A stretch of 64,000 nucleotides of DNA from Rufibacter sp. XAAS-G3-1 (GTDB lineage Bacteria; Bacteroidota; Bacteroidia; Cytophagales; Hymenobacteraceae). Position 1 is the stretch's first letter; every line of letters begins with the position of its first letter. This document shows, piece by piece, positions 8,485 through 17,579 of the stretch. A program made the translations under genes and the position numbers. Location: assembly GCF_013623775.1 (NCBI RefSeq), contig NZ_JABFAM010000012.1:1-64000 (forward strand), in the 5' to 3' direction. Under the pieces are notes generated by a model. That model was not told where the DNA came from. It made no database searches and saw only the letters and a list, made by a program, of their open reading frames with translations.

Positions 8485-8569
8485 ATAATTATTAATACAA
8501 CATATAAGATATCTTACTTCAAATCTACAGCTTTTGTTTAGGATTATTATTCTTTTGGTGAAATATTTC

Positions 8570-9970
8570 TTAATCCTTATATCCTAGAATCTGAAGCATG
8601 GAATCTACGTTTTGCTCAGGGGCAAAAACCCATGATTTCAGGGTGCCGTCTGCCTCTCGGTCAATGATCACGTGCTGCGGCGACGGAATAAGACAGTGCT
8701 TGACACCCCCGTAACCACTGAGGCTTTCCTGGTACGCGCCCGTGTGGAAGAACCCGATGTACTGCGGCTCGGGCTGGTCTTTTTTTACCTTGGGCAAAAA
8801 CACCTGGAACGAGTGCATCTCAGAGTTATAGTAGTCCTGGCTGTCACAGGTGAGGCCACCAATGTTCAGGCGCTGGTACTCTTTGTCCCAGTTGTTGAGG
8901 GCCATGAGAATATAACGCTGGTTCAGCGCCCAGGTGTCTGGCAGGTTGGTGATGAACGAACCGTCAATCATGTACCACAGTTCTTTGTCGTTCTGCAGTT
9001 TGGTGTCCAGAATAGAATACACGTGCGCGCCGCTTTCGCCCACGGTGTAAATCCCGAACTCGGTGAAGATGTTGGGCTCCGGCACGCCTTCCTCTCTACA
9101 GATCCGTTGAATGGTGCGCAGAATCTCCTCAATCATGTACCGGTAGTTGTAATCGAACTGAATAGAGGTTTTGATGGGGAAACCGCCGCCAATATCAATG
9201 GTGTCCAAATCTGGGCACAGCTTTTTCATCTCGCAGTATTTGTGCACAAAGCGGCTCAGCTCAGACCAGTAGTACGACGTGTCTTTGATGCCCGTGTTGA
9301 TGAAGTAGTGGAGCATCTTGAGTTTGAACTTGGGGTTGTCCTTGATCTTGCTCTCGTACAAACCCACCACATCGTTGTAATTGATGCCCAGCCGCGAGGT
9401 GTAGAACTGGAACTTCGGCTCCTCGTCAGAGGCCAGCCTGATGCCTATCTGGCAGGTGTCTTCAATATAGCCTTGGTAGTAGTCAATCTCGTGCAAGTCA
9501 TCCAGAATGGGGGTAATGTTCTTGAACCCGTCATTGATCATGCTGGTGATGTGGTTGCGGTACAGTTCGCGTTTAAAGCCGTTGCACACCACAAAAATGT
9601 TCTTGTCTACTTTGCCTTTCTCATAGAGCGCCTTGATAATAGGCATGTCAAACGAAGACGAAGTCTCAATATGAATATCGTTCTTGAGGGCTTCTTCCAA
9701 AACAAAAGAGAAGTGGCTGGACTTAGTACAGTAGCAATACGTGTACGTTCCCTTGTAATCCAGCTTTTGCATAGACTCCTTGAAGAGGATTTTCGCTTTC
9801 TGAATCTGGGAAGATATCTTGGGTAGGTAGGTGAGGCGCAGCGGCGTACCGTATTGCTTCACCAGTTCCATCATGGGAATACCGTTGAAATAGAGTTCAT
9901 TATTGTGTACGGTGAATTCCTCCGTGGGGAAGTCAAAGGTTTGGTGAATGAGATCGGTGTATTTATCCAT
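8570..9970 (-). CDS. speA: Arginine decarboxylase (fold III PLP type)
   Basis: Converts arginine to agmatine, the entry to polyamine synthesis by the agmatine route. The 466 aa PLP enzyme has an alanine-racemase-like barrel. Seen: TYCYCTKSSHFSFVLEEAL (about 97-115, PLP-lysine region), HIETSSSFDM, LDTIDIGGGFPI (phosphate-binding glycine loop, about 257-268), EFGIYTVGESGAHVYSI and, near the C-terminus, GGLTCDSQDYY with the conserved Cys-Asp pair of the decarboxylase active site. It is shorter than E. coli SpeA (about 660 aa) but matches the short form usual in Bacteroidota. It is divergent from the ureohydrolase gene, with only 85 bp between the starts, suggesting shared control. Confidence 0.88.
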   Translation of the reverse strand: MDKYTDLIHQTFDFPTEEFTVHNNELYFNGIPMMELVKQYGTPLRLTYLPKISSQIQKAKILFKESMQKLDYKGTYTYCYCTKSSHFSFVLEEALKNDIHIETSSSFDMPIIKALYEKGKVDKNIFVVCNGFKRELYRNHITSMINDGFKNITPILDDLHEIDYYQGYIEDTCQIGIRLASDEEPKFQFYTSRLGINYNDVVGLYESKIKDNPKFKLKMLHYFINTGIKDTSYYWSELSRFVHKYCEMKKLCPDLDTIDIGGGFPIKTSIQFDYNYRYMIEEILRTIQRICREEGVPEPNIFTEFGIYTVGESGAHVYSILDTKLQNDKELWYMIDGSFITNLPDTWALNQRYILMALNNWDKEYQRLNIGGLTCDSQDYYNSEMHSFQVFLPKVKKDQPEPQYIGFFHTGAYQESLSGYGGVKHCLIPSPQHVIIDREADGTLKSWVFAPEQNVDSMLQILGYKD

Positions 9971-10055
9971 TAGATTGTTAACGCTTCAGAGAAGCTCATG
10001 ACGTGCGAAATTGTTAGTAATTTACCATCTTTGCAAAAACTAGGTTCTCTTTCAA

Positions 10056-11039
10056 ATGAAAAAAATCAGACTGATTGAAGTGAAATCTGAGTTGGGGGCG
10101 GGCAAAAGAGGCGCTAGCCTGGGGGTAGATGCCCTCAAAATCGCCTGTCTGAACAAAGGGTCAGACTATTTCAAAAGATTTACCTCGGTAGAGGTGCCTA
10201 ACTTCAATGATGTCATGTTTGAAAAGAACCTTTTTCCGCATGCCAAATATATTGACAGCATTCTGCAGACCTATAAACGTATAAGTCATACGGTAGAACA
10301 GACATTAGAACTGGGAATGTTCCCGTTGGTCTTGGCCGGTGACCACTCCAACGCGGGCGGCACCATTGCCGGCATCAAAGCCACCTACCCAGACAAAACC
10401 CTGGGCGTGATTTGGGTAGACGCGCACGCCGATATCCATTCGCCCTACACCACGCCCTCCGGCAACATGCACGGCATGCCCTTGGCCGTTTCTTTGGGCG
10501 AGGACAACAAAGACTGCCAGGTCAACGAACCCACGCCCGAAACGGTTTTCTTCTGGGAATCGCTTAAAAGAGTAGGCACGGGAGAGCCGAAGATCAAGCA
10601 TGAGCACATTGTCTACATTGTGACCCGCAGCTATGAGAAGCCCGAGGTCTATCTGTTTGACAAGCACAACATCAAGAACTTCACCTATCCCGAGGTCATC
10701 GCCAAAGGCATCCAGCAAGTGGCCGAAGAAGCCCTGCACCGCCTCAAAGACTGCGACATTATTTACGTGTCTTTTGACGTAGACAGCCTGGATTCCAAGT
10801 TCTCCAAAGGCACCGGCACGCCGGTGGAAGTGGGGCTGAACGTAGAACAGGCCAAGGAACTCTGCCAGCATCTGGTGAATCACCCCAAAGTGGTTTGCTT
10901 TGAGATGGTGGAGATCAACCCTACGCTGGACGCGGAAAACACCATGGCCCAGAATGCCTTTGAGATATTAGAGAACACCACCCAGACCATTGAAACCCGG
11001 CTGAACCAGGAAGCCCGTTCCGCAGCGGCTACCGCTTAA
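10056..11039 (+). CDS. Arginase-type ureohydrolase
   Basis: Binuclear manganese ureohydrolase. The metal motifs are GDHSNAGG, DAHADIHSPYTTPSGNMHG and SFDVDSLDSKFSKGTGTP. The longer TTPSGNMHG loop and the GTGTP motif resemble arginases (arginine to ornithine plus urea) more than agmatinases. In the first motif the usual Ile is replaced by Asn (GDHSN), which is not expected to touch the metals. It has 327 aa and an ATG start at 10056. It sits beside arginine decarboxylase (divergent) and argS (4 bp after its stop, same strand). Agmatinase activity, which would complete putrescine synthesis with the decarboxylase, cannot be excluded. Confidence 0.85.
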   Translation: MKKIRLIEVKSELGAGKRGASLGVDALKIACLNKGSDYFKRFTSVEVPNFNDVMFEKNLFPHAKYIDSILQTYKRISHTVEQTLELGMFPLVLAGDHSNAGGTIAGIKATYPDKTLGVIWVDAHADIHSPYTTPSGNMHGMPLAVSLGEDNKDCQVNEPTPETVFFWESLKRVGTGEPKIKHEHIVYIVTRSYEKPEVYLFDKHNIKNFTYPEVIAKGIQQVAEEALHRLKDCDIIYVSFDVDSLDSKFSKGTGTPVEVGLNVEQAKELCQHLVNHPKVVCFEMVEINPTLDAENTMAQNAFEILENTTQTIETRLNQEARSAAATA

Positions 11040-11045
11040 TAGACT

Positions 11046-12842
11046 ATGAAACAATTAGAAACTCAGATTGCGCAGGCCATCAGTACCGCGCTGCTAGACA
11101 CATTCCAACATACCCTTCCCGCTGACCAAATCAACCTGCAACCTACCCGCAAGGAGTTTGCCGGTACCTTCACCTTCGTGACCTTTCCGTTGACCAAAGC
11201 GCTGGGCAAAGGCCCCGAGCAGATTGGGCAGGCCTTGGGCGAGGCGTTGGCGCAACAGGCGCCAGAGGTAGCCGGTTTCAACGTGGTCAAAGGATTTCTG
11301 AACATCGAAATCAAAGACACAGTCTGGTTGCAGCAGTTCGCGGATCAGGTGTCGGGTTTAGGGGCTGATTTGTCCAAAACAGGCCCAAAACAGAAAGTGG
11401 TGGTGGAGTATTCTTCGCCCAACACCAACAAGCCGCTGCACCTGGGCCACTTAAGAAATAACTTCCTGGGCTACTCCGTGGCCGAGATTCTGAAAGCCGC
11501 CGGACATGACGTAGTAAAAGCCAATCTGGTCAACGACCGCGGCATTCATATCTGCAAGTCTATGATTGCCTATGAGAAATTCGGGCAGGGTGAAACCCCG
11601 CAGAGTGCCGGTATCAAAGGCGACCACCTGGTGGGCAAGTACTACGTGGCCTTTGACAAGGCCTACAAACAGGAAATTGACCAGTTGGTAGCGCAGGGCA
11701 TGGACAAAGAACAGGCCAAAAAGCAGGCGCCGCTCATGCTGGAAACCCAGGAAATGCTGCAGAAATGGGAGCAGCACGACCCCGAAACCATCGCCCTCTG
11801 GGAGAAGATGAACGGCTGGGTGTACGAAGGCTTCCATGAAACCTATAGAAACATCGGCGTTGATTTCGATAAGTTCTACTACGAATCCGGTACCTATTTA
11901 CTAGGCAAAGACCGCGTAGAGGAAGGCCTGGAAAGAGGCGTGTTTTTCAGAAAAGAGGACGGATCTGTGTGGATTGACCTCACCGAGGAAGGCCTGGACG
12001 AGAAATTGGTGCTCCGCGCCGATGGAACCTCGGTGTACATCACCCAAGACCTCGGCACCGCCGAACTGAAGTACCAGGATTTCCACTATGACCAGAGCGT
12101 GTACGTGGTGGCCGATGAGCAGAACTACCATTTCCAGGTACTCAAAGCCATTCTGAAGAAACTGGGCAAACCCTACGCCAACGGCATTTACCACCTTTCT
12201 TACGGCATGGTAGACCTGCCCAGCGGCAAAATGAAATCCCGCGAGGGCACCGTGGTAGACGCCGATGAACTGGTGCAGGAGATGATTGACACCGCCCGCC
12301 AGAAAACCGATGAACTAGGCAAAATTGAAGGCTTCACGCCGGAGGAGGCGCAAACCTTGTACCACACCCTGGCCATGGGTGCGCTCAAGTACTTCCTGCT
12401 CAAGGTAGACCCCAAGAAACGGATGCTCTTCAACCCCGAGGAGTCCATCGAATTTCATGGCAATACTGGTCCATTTATCCAGTACACGCATGCCCGCATT
12501 GCTGCCATTCAACGTAAAGCGGCTGACTTGAGTATTGCCTCAGATGCTGCGGCATTTGAAGGAGTGACTAATCTGCATGAAACCGAACGCGAGGTGCTGG
12601 TGCTGTTGAATTACGCTGATACCACCATTGCCGATGCGGCGAAGAACTATGCTCCTTCCATCATAGCGCAGTATGCTTTTGATATGGCTAAAGCCTACAA
12701 CCGTTTCTACACCGAGGTGCCTATTTTTCAGGAGCCCAATGCAAAGAAACTAAGTTTCCGGATTGCCTTGTCTGCCCAGGTGGCGAAGACCATTAAGCAC
12801 AGCATGAGTTTGTTAGGTATTGCCGTACCAGAAAGAATGTAA
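11046..12842 (+). CDS. argS: Arginyl-tRNA synthetase
   Basis: Class I synthetase charging tRNA-Arg. The 598 aa protein has the N-terminal Add1 domain (1-100), the catalytic domain opened by SSPNTNKPLHLGHLRN (HIGH motif HLGH at about 132-135), the second signature region with KMKSREGT, and an anticodon-binding domain with the DALR-type end VAKTIKHSMSLLGI. It begins a few bases after the ureohydrolase stop, indicating co-transcription. Unusual feature: residues about 103-116 (GLGADLSKTGPKQ), in the linker before the HIGH domain, are encoded by a copy of the dispersed TGTTTT hairpin repeat (11356-11391). Confidence 0.97.
   Translation: MKQLETQIAQAISTALLDTFQHTLPADQINLQPTRKEFAGTFTFVTFPLTKALGKGPEQIGQALGEALAQQAPEVAGFNVVKGFLNIEIKDTVWLQQFADQVSGLGADLSKTGPKQKVVVEYSSPNTNKPLHLGHLRNNFLGYSVAEILKAAGHDVVKANLVNDRGIHICKSMIAYEKFGQGETPQSAGIKGDHLVGKYYVAFDKAYKQEIDQLVAQGMDKEQAKKQAPLMLETQEMLQKWEQHDPETIALWEKMNGWVYEGFHETYRNIGVDFDKFYYESGTYLLGKDRVEEGLERGVFFRKEDGSVWIDLTEEGLDEKLVLRADGTSVYITQDLGTAELKYQDFHYDQSVYVVADEQNYHFQVLKAILKKLGKPYANGIYHLSYGMVDLPSGKMKSREGTVVDADELVQEMIDTARQKTDELGKIEGFTPEEAQTLYHTLAMGALKYFLLKVDPKKRMLFNPEESIEFHGNTGPFIQYTHARIAAIQRKAADLSIASDAAAFEGVTNLHETEREVLVLLNYADTTIADAAKNYAPSIIAQYAFDMAKAYNRFYTEVPIFQEPNAKKLSFRIALSAQVAKTIKHSMSLLGIAVPERM
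11356..11391. repeat. TGTTTT-family hairpin repeat inside argS, read in frame
   Basis: Left arm GTTTAGGGGCTGATTT, loop GTCC, right arm AAAACAGGCCCAAAAC: 13 of 16 positions pair. It is the only clear copy found well inside an essential gene, and it falls in the inter-domain linker just upstream of the HIGH motif. Confidence 0.75.
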
Positions 12843-13316
12843 ACTTGTCTGGCAGACGTTTATGGCCTACTTTTAGAAAACCACGCTGAAAACGGGAAAA
12901 TGTTGAAAGGCAAGAATTAAGTAATTGGGTGGAAATGACTGTATCTTCTTCTCTTTTTTGTCTTCCTGAAAGGATCTTGGGCCCAACCGGAAAGGCGGTG
13001 AATAAATATGCCGTTGCCGTTCGCGGCCAAGATCCTTGCAGGAGGACAAACTTGATAGTTTAAACTGCTGTCCTGCTACTTAGTTGATTCAGTAATCATT
13101 TAAAAGTAATGCCCACACCCGCGGGACGCGAGCGAGGGTTCTCTTTGCTAGGGCTACCGTTACTTTTATGCTCTTGTGTAAAGAAGGCCGGGGAAAAAGG
13201 GCGATAGGCGTTTTAGAGCCACTTTTGTGAAAATAGCCCTAAAACAAGCAATTCTCCTTCGTAATAGACCGCTCGTCACAGAACATATTTTAAAAAGCGC
13301 GGTTAAAGAAATAATA
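12843..13316. repeat. Intergenic region with several repeats
   Basis: No gene is seen. 12857-12894 and 13208-13245 are worn TGTTTT-family copies. 12959-12980 and 13027-13048 are 22-base arms of an inverted repeat (motif CCAAGATCCTT-GCAGGAGGACA) that recurs at 58510-58593. 13118-13138 carries the CGCGGGACGCGAG motif also seen at 35178-35200 and 52212-52238. The stretch 13045-13085 resembles 60853-60903 (GGACAAA, then TGTCCTGCT and CTTAG). Confidence 0.6.
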
Positions 13317-13916
13317 ATGATGACTAGTATGCTACAAGTTTTAACCATGTTCTCTCTGTCCTTGCTGGTTGCCTGCTCCACGCCGCCTACCACTTCGCAA
13401 GAGACCCCAACTTCCTCTACCATGAACACAGCAACTACCGCTTCCTCGCTCTATGATATTCCGTTGAAGACCATTGACGGGAAAGATGCCAACCTGCAGC
13501 AATACAAAGGCAAGAAAATGCTGATTGTGAACGTAGCCTCTGAGTGCGGTTTCACGCCGCAGTACGCCGACCTGGAGAAACTGCACAGACTGCACGGCGA
13601 CAAAGTAGTGGTGCTGGGCTTTCCGGCCAACGATTTCGGGGGGCAGGAAAAGGGCAGCAACGAAGAGATTGCGCAGTTCTGCCAGAAGAACTTTGGGGTG
13701 ACGTTCCCGCTGTTCCAGAAAGGCTCTGTGATTGGCGCCGAGCAGCAGCCCATGTACAAATGGCTGACCAGCAAAGAGGCCAACGGCAGCAACACCAACG
13801 CCCCGTCCTGGAATTTCTGCAAGTACCTCATCAGTGAAGACGGCAAACTACTTAAATTCTACCCTTCCAAAGTGTCTCCTTTAAGCGAGGAGTTGCTGCG
13901 TGACATCAACAGCTAA
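13317..13916 (+). CDS. Glutathione peroxidase-family lipoprotein
   Basis: Thiol peroxidase of the GPx family, probably thioredoxin-dependent as is usual for bacterial Cys-type GPx. From the ATG at 13317 it is 199 aa. A lipoprotein signal ends LLVACS with the lipidated Cys at about 20, a Ser/Thr/Pro-rich linker follows, then the GPx fold from about 44. Active-site Cys lies in NVASECGFTP (about C77), the Gln-containing motif in FPANDFGGQEKG, and the Trp in SWNFCKYL. It is a Cys, not a Sec, enzyme. The start is uncertain: ATGs at 13317, 13320 and 13332 all fit before the hydrophobic core, while an ATG at 13227 lies inside a dispersed hairpin copy and is less likely. It precedes menA by 10 bp and would act in the periplasm. 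Confidence 0.88.
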   Translation: MMTSMLQVLTMFSLSLLVACSTPPTTSQETPTSSTMNTATTASSLYDIPLKTIDGKDANLQQYKGKKMLIVNVASECGFTPQYADLEKLHRLHGDKVVVLGFPANDFGGQEKGSNEEIAQFCQKNFGVTFPLFQKGSVIGAEQQPMYKWLTSKEANGSNTNAPSWNFCKYLISEDGKLLKFYPSKVSPLSEELLRDINS

Positions 13917-13917
13917 G

Positions 13918-13955
13918 CGTTTTTAAGTGGATTTAGGAAAAACGCGACCAAAACG
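13918..13955. repeat. Worn TGTTTT-family hairpin overlapping the menA start
   Basis: CGTTTTTAAGTGGATTTAGG followed by AAAAACGCGACCAAAACG. The apparent GTG start of menA (13927) lies inside this copy, so its first residues are repeat-derived if that start is used. Confidence 0.6.
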
Positions 13956-14865
13956 GCCGTCGGCGGGCACGTGGGTGTCTGCTTTCAGGTTGAGGACGCT
14001 GCCGCTGGCCTTGTCTTGCATTGGAATGGGCGGTTTTCTGGCCGCGGCCGACCATCTTTCCCGCTGGCCGGTCTTGCTGCTGTGCGTCCTGACCACGCTG
14101 TTCCTCCAGATTCTCTCCAACCTGGCCAATGACTACGGCGACACCAAACACGGGGCCGACAGCCAGCACCGCGAAGGCCCGCAGCGGGCCGTCCAGGCCG
14201 GGCAGATCTCCCCGGGGCAGATGCGGACGGCCATCCTTGTGTTCAGTCTGTTTTCGCTGGTTTCAGGGATAGGGCTGCTGTGGGTGGCGCTGGGTGCTTC
14301 GGGACTTTACTTGTTCCTGTTTTTTCTGCTTCTGGGGATTGGGGCTATCTGGGCGGCCATTAGCTACACCAACGGCGGGAAACCGTACGGCTACGCCGGA
14401 TTAGGCGACATCTCGGTGTTCTTTTTCTTTGGCTGGGTAGGGGTCTTAGGCACGTATTTCCTGCAAACCGAACGGATTTTCTCAGAATTATTACTCCCCG
14501 CTTCCAGCCTCGGTTTCTTTTCGGCGGCGGTCTTGAACGTGAACAACATCCGGGACATTAAGTCAGATGAGTTGGCGGGCAAGCGGTCGGTGCCGGTGCG
14601 GTTGGGGGCGTTACGGGCGCGGCGGTATCATTGGGTGCTGTTGCTGGCGGGCATGGTGTGTACCGCTCTTTTTGTGGTGGTGCGCGAGAATGCCACCCTC
14701 TGGCCCTGGCTTTTCTTGGGTTCAATGCCTTTACTCCTTTACAACGGCCGCGAAGTGAAACGCAGGCAAACCCCCGCTGAGCTAGATCCGCTTTTAAAGC
14801 AACTGTCCCTCTCCACCTTGTGCTTCGTGCTGTTGCTGGGAATAGGCTTGCTGCTGGATAGGTAA
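13927..14865 (+). CDS. menA: 1,4-dihydroxy-2-naphthoate polyprenyltransferase
   Basis: UbiA-superfamily membrane enzyme that attaches a polyprenyl chain to DHNA, giving demethylmenaquinone. The 312 aa protein has about eight or nine membrane segments. MenA marks are AFRLRTLPLALSCIGMG near the N-terminus, NLANDYGDTKHGAD (first Asp-rich motif, N-x-x-x-D-Y-x-D), and NVNNIRDIKSDELAGKRSVPVRLG (second motif with R-D-x-x-x-D). The start is GTG at 13927; an alternative GTG at 13972 would begin just before AFRLRTL and avoids the repeat-derived N-terminus. It follows the peroxidase gene by 10 bp. Other men genes are not in the window. Confidence 0.93.
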   Translation: MDLGKTRPKRPSAGTWVSAFRLRTLPLALSCIGMGGFLAAADHLSRWPVLLLCVLTTLFLQILSNLANDYGDTKHGADSQHREGPQRAVQAGQISPGQMRTAILVFSLFSLVSGIGLLWVALGASGLYLFLFFLLLGIGAIWAAISYTNGGKPYGYAGLGDISVFFFFGWVGVLGTYFLQTERIFSELLLPASSLGFFSAAVLNVNNIRDIKSDELAGKRSVPVRLGALRARRYHWVLLLAGMVCTALFVVVRENATLWPWLFLGSMPLLLYNGREVKRRQTPAELDPLLKQLSLSTLCFVLLLGIGLLLDR

Positions 14866-15160
14866 GGGATAAACGAAAAGAGGTTCTTTTCTACAAAACA
14901 GCCTCTTTTTGTTAAAATAGCTAGAAAACAGAACCCTCGCTCATGTCCCGCGAGTGTGGGCTACCTGCGGCCTCAGTCTGTTTCAAGCCCGTTTTCCGTA
15001 AAATAGCCCTAAACGCGAAAACCTGTGAGGTCTTAGAGACCTCACAGGTTTAGAAACAACTGGCGCGAGACTGCTGCCTCATGACTTGGGATGAGGCGAG
15101 TCTGCAGAATTGTGCCATTCTTCTGGAGAATGGGTGAGGGGACGCGAGCAAGGGAAATCA
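14866..15160. repeat. Convergent intergenic region rich in palindromes
   Basis: No gene is seen. It contains two worn TGTTTT-family copies (about 14896-14930 and 14983-15016), the CGCGGGAC module on the minus strand (14938-14962), a perfect 15-bp hairpin of the CCTGTGAGGTCT/AGACCTCACAGG type (15019-15051), and ACTGGCGCGAG at 15059-15069, a motif that also starts palindromes at 22257 and 28473. Confidence 0.6.
15019..15051. repeat. Perfect 15-bp hairpin, CCTGTGAGGTCT type
   Basis: Arms 15019-15033 and 15037-15051 with loop TAG, no mismatch. Similar CCTGT(G/C)AGGT palindromes are, from memory, common between genes in Bacteroidota. Confidence 0.85.
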
Positions 15161-15208
15161 ATCCATGAAAAGGGGCTGTTTTGCAGAAAACAGCCCCTTT
15201 TCATGGAT
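15161..15208. repeat. Perfect TGTTTT-N4-AAAACA hairpin (22-bp arms)
   Basis: Left arm 15161-15182, loop GCAG, right arm 15187-15208, with no mismatch. It ends 16 bases after the helicase stop on the minus strand and may serve as its terminator, although no long T run follows. Confidence 0.9.
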
Positions 15209-15224
15209 AAGTGAATCAAATGCG

Positions 15225-16727
15225 TTATTCTCCCGAAGAAGGTGGGGCCGTAGTGGCTGCGGTCTGTCCGCCTTCGGCAAGCTTTTGGGATACTGGCTTC
15301 CGGCGTTTTTTCTTCCGCTTTATTTCTTCGCCTTCGCCTCTTGGGGCTTGGGGTTGTCCTTCTGCTCTGGGAGGCCGTGGGGCAGTGCCTTCGGCTGGGG
15401 CCGCAGATCCGGCGGGGCGTTCGGTGCGGGGTTTGGCTTCCCTTCTTCGGTTATTGTCTCTAGGGCCGCTGCCTTCCCGGCGTCTTCCTTCGGGGCGGTT
15501 GCCGTCTGGTCTTCCGCCTCTGCCGGCGGGAGCACCCGGTCTTCCGCCGCGACTGTTTCTTTTGCTGTTACCCACCGGGTCAAAGGCCGGGCCTTCACCC
15601 ACGCCTTCGGGCAGGGGCAATTTGGGGAGCTCGCGCTCAATCAGTTTCTCAATCTTCACCAAACGCTCCTGGTCTTGCTCGCTCACGAAGGTGATGGCCA
15701 CGCCAGAAGTCTCGGCGCGGGCGGTACGGCCAATGCGGTGCACGTAGTCTTCGGCATCCTGGGGCACGTCAAAGTTTACCACGTGGCTAATGCCTTCCAC
15801 GTCAATTCCGCGGGACATTACATCGGTTGCCACCAATACCTGCAGTTGCTTGTTCCGGAACCGCTGGAGGGTGGCTTCGCGCTCATCCTGGGTACGGTCA
15901 GAGCTGATGCCTTCGGCCTCAAAGCCCATCTTCTGCAGGGAGCGCACAATGTCATTCACCGCGTTTTTACGGGAGGTGAACAAAATCATGGTCTGCACCT
16001 GAGCGTCTTTGAGAATATGCTGCAGTACCCGCAGTTTCTGGTTGTCATACACCAGGTAAATGCGTTGGTCAATGTTAGCCGCCGGTTTAGAGATGGAAAG
16101 GCTGATTTCTTCGGGTTCCTGCAGAATCTGCTTCGCGAAGGTTCTGATCTTAGGCGGCATGGTGGCCGAGAACATAAGGGTCTGGCGTTCTTTGGGTAAC
16201 TGGGAGATAATCTTCATCAGGTCATCCATGAAGCCCATGTCCAGCATCTTGTCTGCTTCGTCCAGGATCAGGTACTTGAGCTGGTCCAGCCTCACGTAGC
16301 CCATCTGCATGTGCGCGATCAAGCGACCGGGGGTGGCGACAATGATATCGGCCCCGCTGGTGAGGGCCTTCTTCTGCTGATCCCAGTTCTGGGCGTTGTT
16401 GCCGCCGTAAATGGCAATGGAAGTGGCCCCGGTAAAGTAGCTGAGTCCTTCTACCTGGTCGTCAATCTGTTTGGCCAGTTCGCGGGTGGGTACCAGCACC
16501 AGGGTACTGGTGAAATCAAATTTAGCCTCCGTGATCTTGCTTAGAATAGGGACCAGAAATGCCGCCGTTTTACCGGTACCCGTCTGGGCGCAGGCGATCA
16601 AATCTTTTGATTCTAATATGTGCGGAATGGCCTGCGCCTGAATGGGGGTAGCCTGTTTATAACCCATGGACCGAATACCTTCCAGTAGGTCGGGCTGTAG
16701 GCTGAAATCATCAAATGTAACACTCAT
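15225..16727 (-). CDS. DEAD-box RNA helicase (RhlE/DeaD-like)
   Basis: ATP-dependent RNA helicase, likely for ribosome assembly or RNA turnover. The 500 aa protein shows the Q motif FDDFSLQPDLLEGI...TPIQAQAIP, motif I AQTGTGKTAAF (about 45-55), PTRELA, TPGRL, DEAD in LILDEADKMLDMGF, SAT in MFSATMPP, and the C-terminal helicase motifs TDVMSRGIDVEG and HRIGRTAR. After about residue 370 comes a low-complexity basic tail rich in Arg, Gly, Pro and Glu that ends KKRRKPVSQKLAEGG, typical of RNA-binding extensions in RhlE-type enzymes. The tail is GC-rich and repetitive. It is monocistronic. Confidence 0.95.
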   Translation of the reverse strand: MSVTFDDFSLQPDLLEGIRSMGYKQATPIQAQAIPHILESKDLIACAQTGTGKTAAFLVPILSKITEAKFDFTSTLVLVPTRELAKQIDDQVEGLSYFTGATSIAIYGGNNAQNWDQQKKALTSGADIIVATPGRLIAHMQMGYVRLDQLKYLILDEADKMLDMGFMDDLMKIISQLPKERQTLMFSATMPPKIRTFAKQILQEPEEISLSISKPAANIDQRIYLVYDNQKLRVLQHILKDAQVQTMILFTSRKNAVNDIVRSLQKMGFEAEGISSDRTQDEREATLQRFRNKQLQVLVATDVMSRGIDVEGISHVVNFDVPQDAEDYVHRIGRTARAETSGVAITFVSEQDQERLVKIEKLIERELPKLPLPEGVGEGPAFDPVGNSKRNSRGGRPGAPAGRGGRPDGNRPEGRRREGSGPRDNNRRREAKPRTERPAGSAAPAEGTAPRPPRAEGQPQAPRGEGEEIKRKKKRRKPVSQKLAEGGQTAATTAPPSSGE

Positions 16728-17579
16728 TGTTCTGTTTCTTCTTGTAAGCCGCTGTGAATTTTAGCTGGCTTTTGTATAAAGGTTTGTAAAGATAACCTTT
16801 TCTGCGTATTGGTCTTTGCTTGTTTGGAAACTAAGGGAGTGAAGAGGCTAGTTAGATGGGAAAAGGTAGCGGCTATGCTCTCTTGAAACCCACAAAAGCC
16901 TTTTCGCTCCTTGCTTTAGCTTTGTGCAGTGAGAAATTTTATCTTAAAGATGAGATATATGGGTATGTGCAGGCACCAAGTTGCATGAAAACAAACGAGA
17001 GCCCCCCTAATCATTGTTCTTCCTAAATGAAAGTAGCTTAGAATGGCCTTGATGGTATTAATCTTATAAAAATTTGTTTTGTAAAACATTGATAGTGTGA
17101 GGTTTATTGAGGGTGATTTACATATAGGCTTAATTGGATATAAAGGTTGCATTTTTTACAGGTTATTTCTCTGAAGTTTTTACCCATGTATTAGATATGC
17201 AATATATTCATAATTCTATATCATACAGATTCGCTCTAAAACCTCTATTTTTTATTTATTTTCCTGTTTTAAGTAGAATTAATAAAAGAAATTGTCTTAC
17301 CTTAGTATTGAAAATACAATTTCTCTGTAACTAAAACCTTTTCCTCTCGTTAAGCAGTATACGAATACTCAATAGAAGATATTCAAGAGTGTGAATCTTT
17401 AACGGAAACCAAACATATGATTAAATCTATACTTACTCCGCATTAGTCTTTTCAAGAAGCAAACCATTATAAGTTCGTTTATAATGGTGGTCTCTATTGC
17501 CTTCTCCCACTCCCTGCACACCAGGGTGATTGAATACCTACGTCCTTTTTACAATCCAATCCAGAATTAATTTTTTATC
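16728..17579. other. AT-rich 850-bp region without a recognisable gene
   Basis: Base composition drops sharply compared with the helicase gene and stays low into the next gene. Short open frames at 16916-17152 (minus) and 17134-17334 (plus) lack coding character. A perfect 9-bp hairpin (CCATTATAA arms) is at 17464-17487. It may be the long 5' leader and control region of the secreted protein gene, or a remnant of acquired DNA. Confidence 0.5.

Noticed and set aside
8672-9826. A 384-codon open frame on the plus strand
   Set aside because: It lies antisense to the arginine decarboxylase gene, its product has no recognisable family, and it is explained by the codon usage of the real gene on the other strand.
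15165-16199. A 344-codon open frame on the plus strand
   Set aside because: Antisense to the DEAD-box helicase gene; the first part is the hairpin repeat and the low-complexity tail read backwards.
16916-17334. Two short ORFs in the AT-rich region before the T9SS gene
   Set aside because: No start context, no recognisable domain and composition as in the surrounding non-coding DNA.
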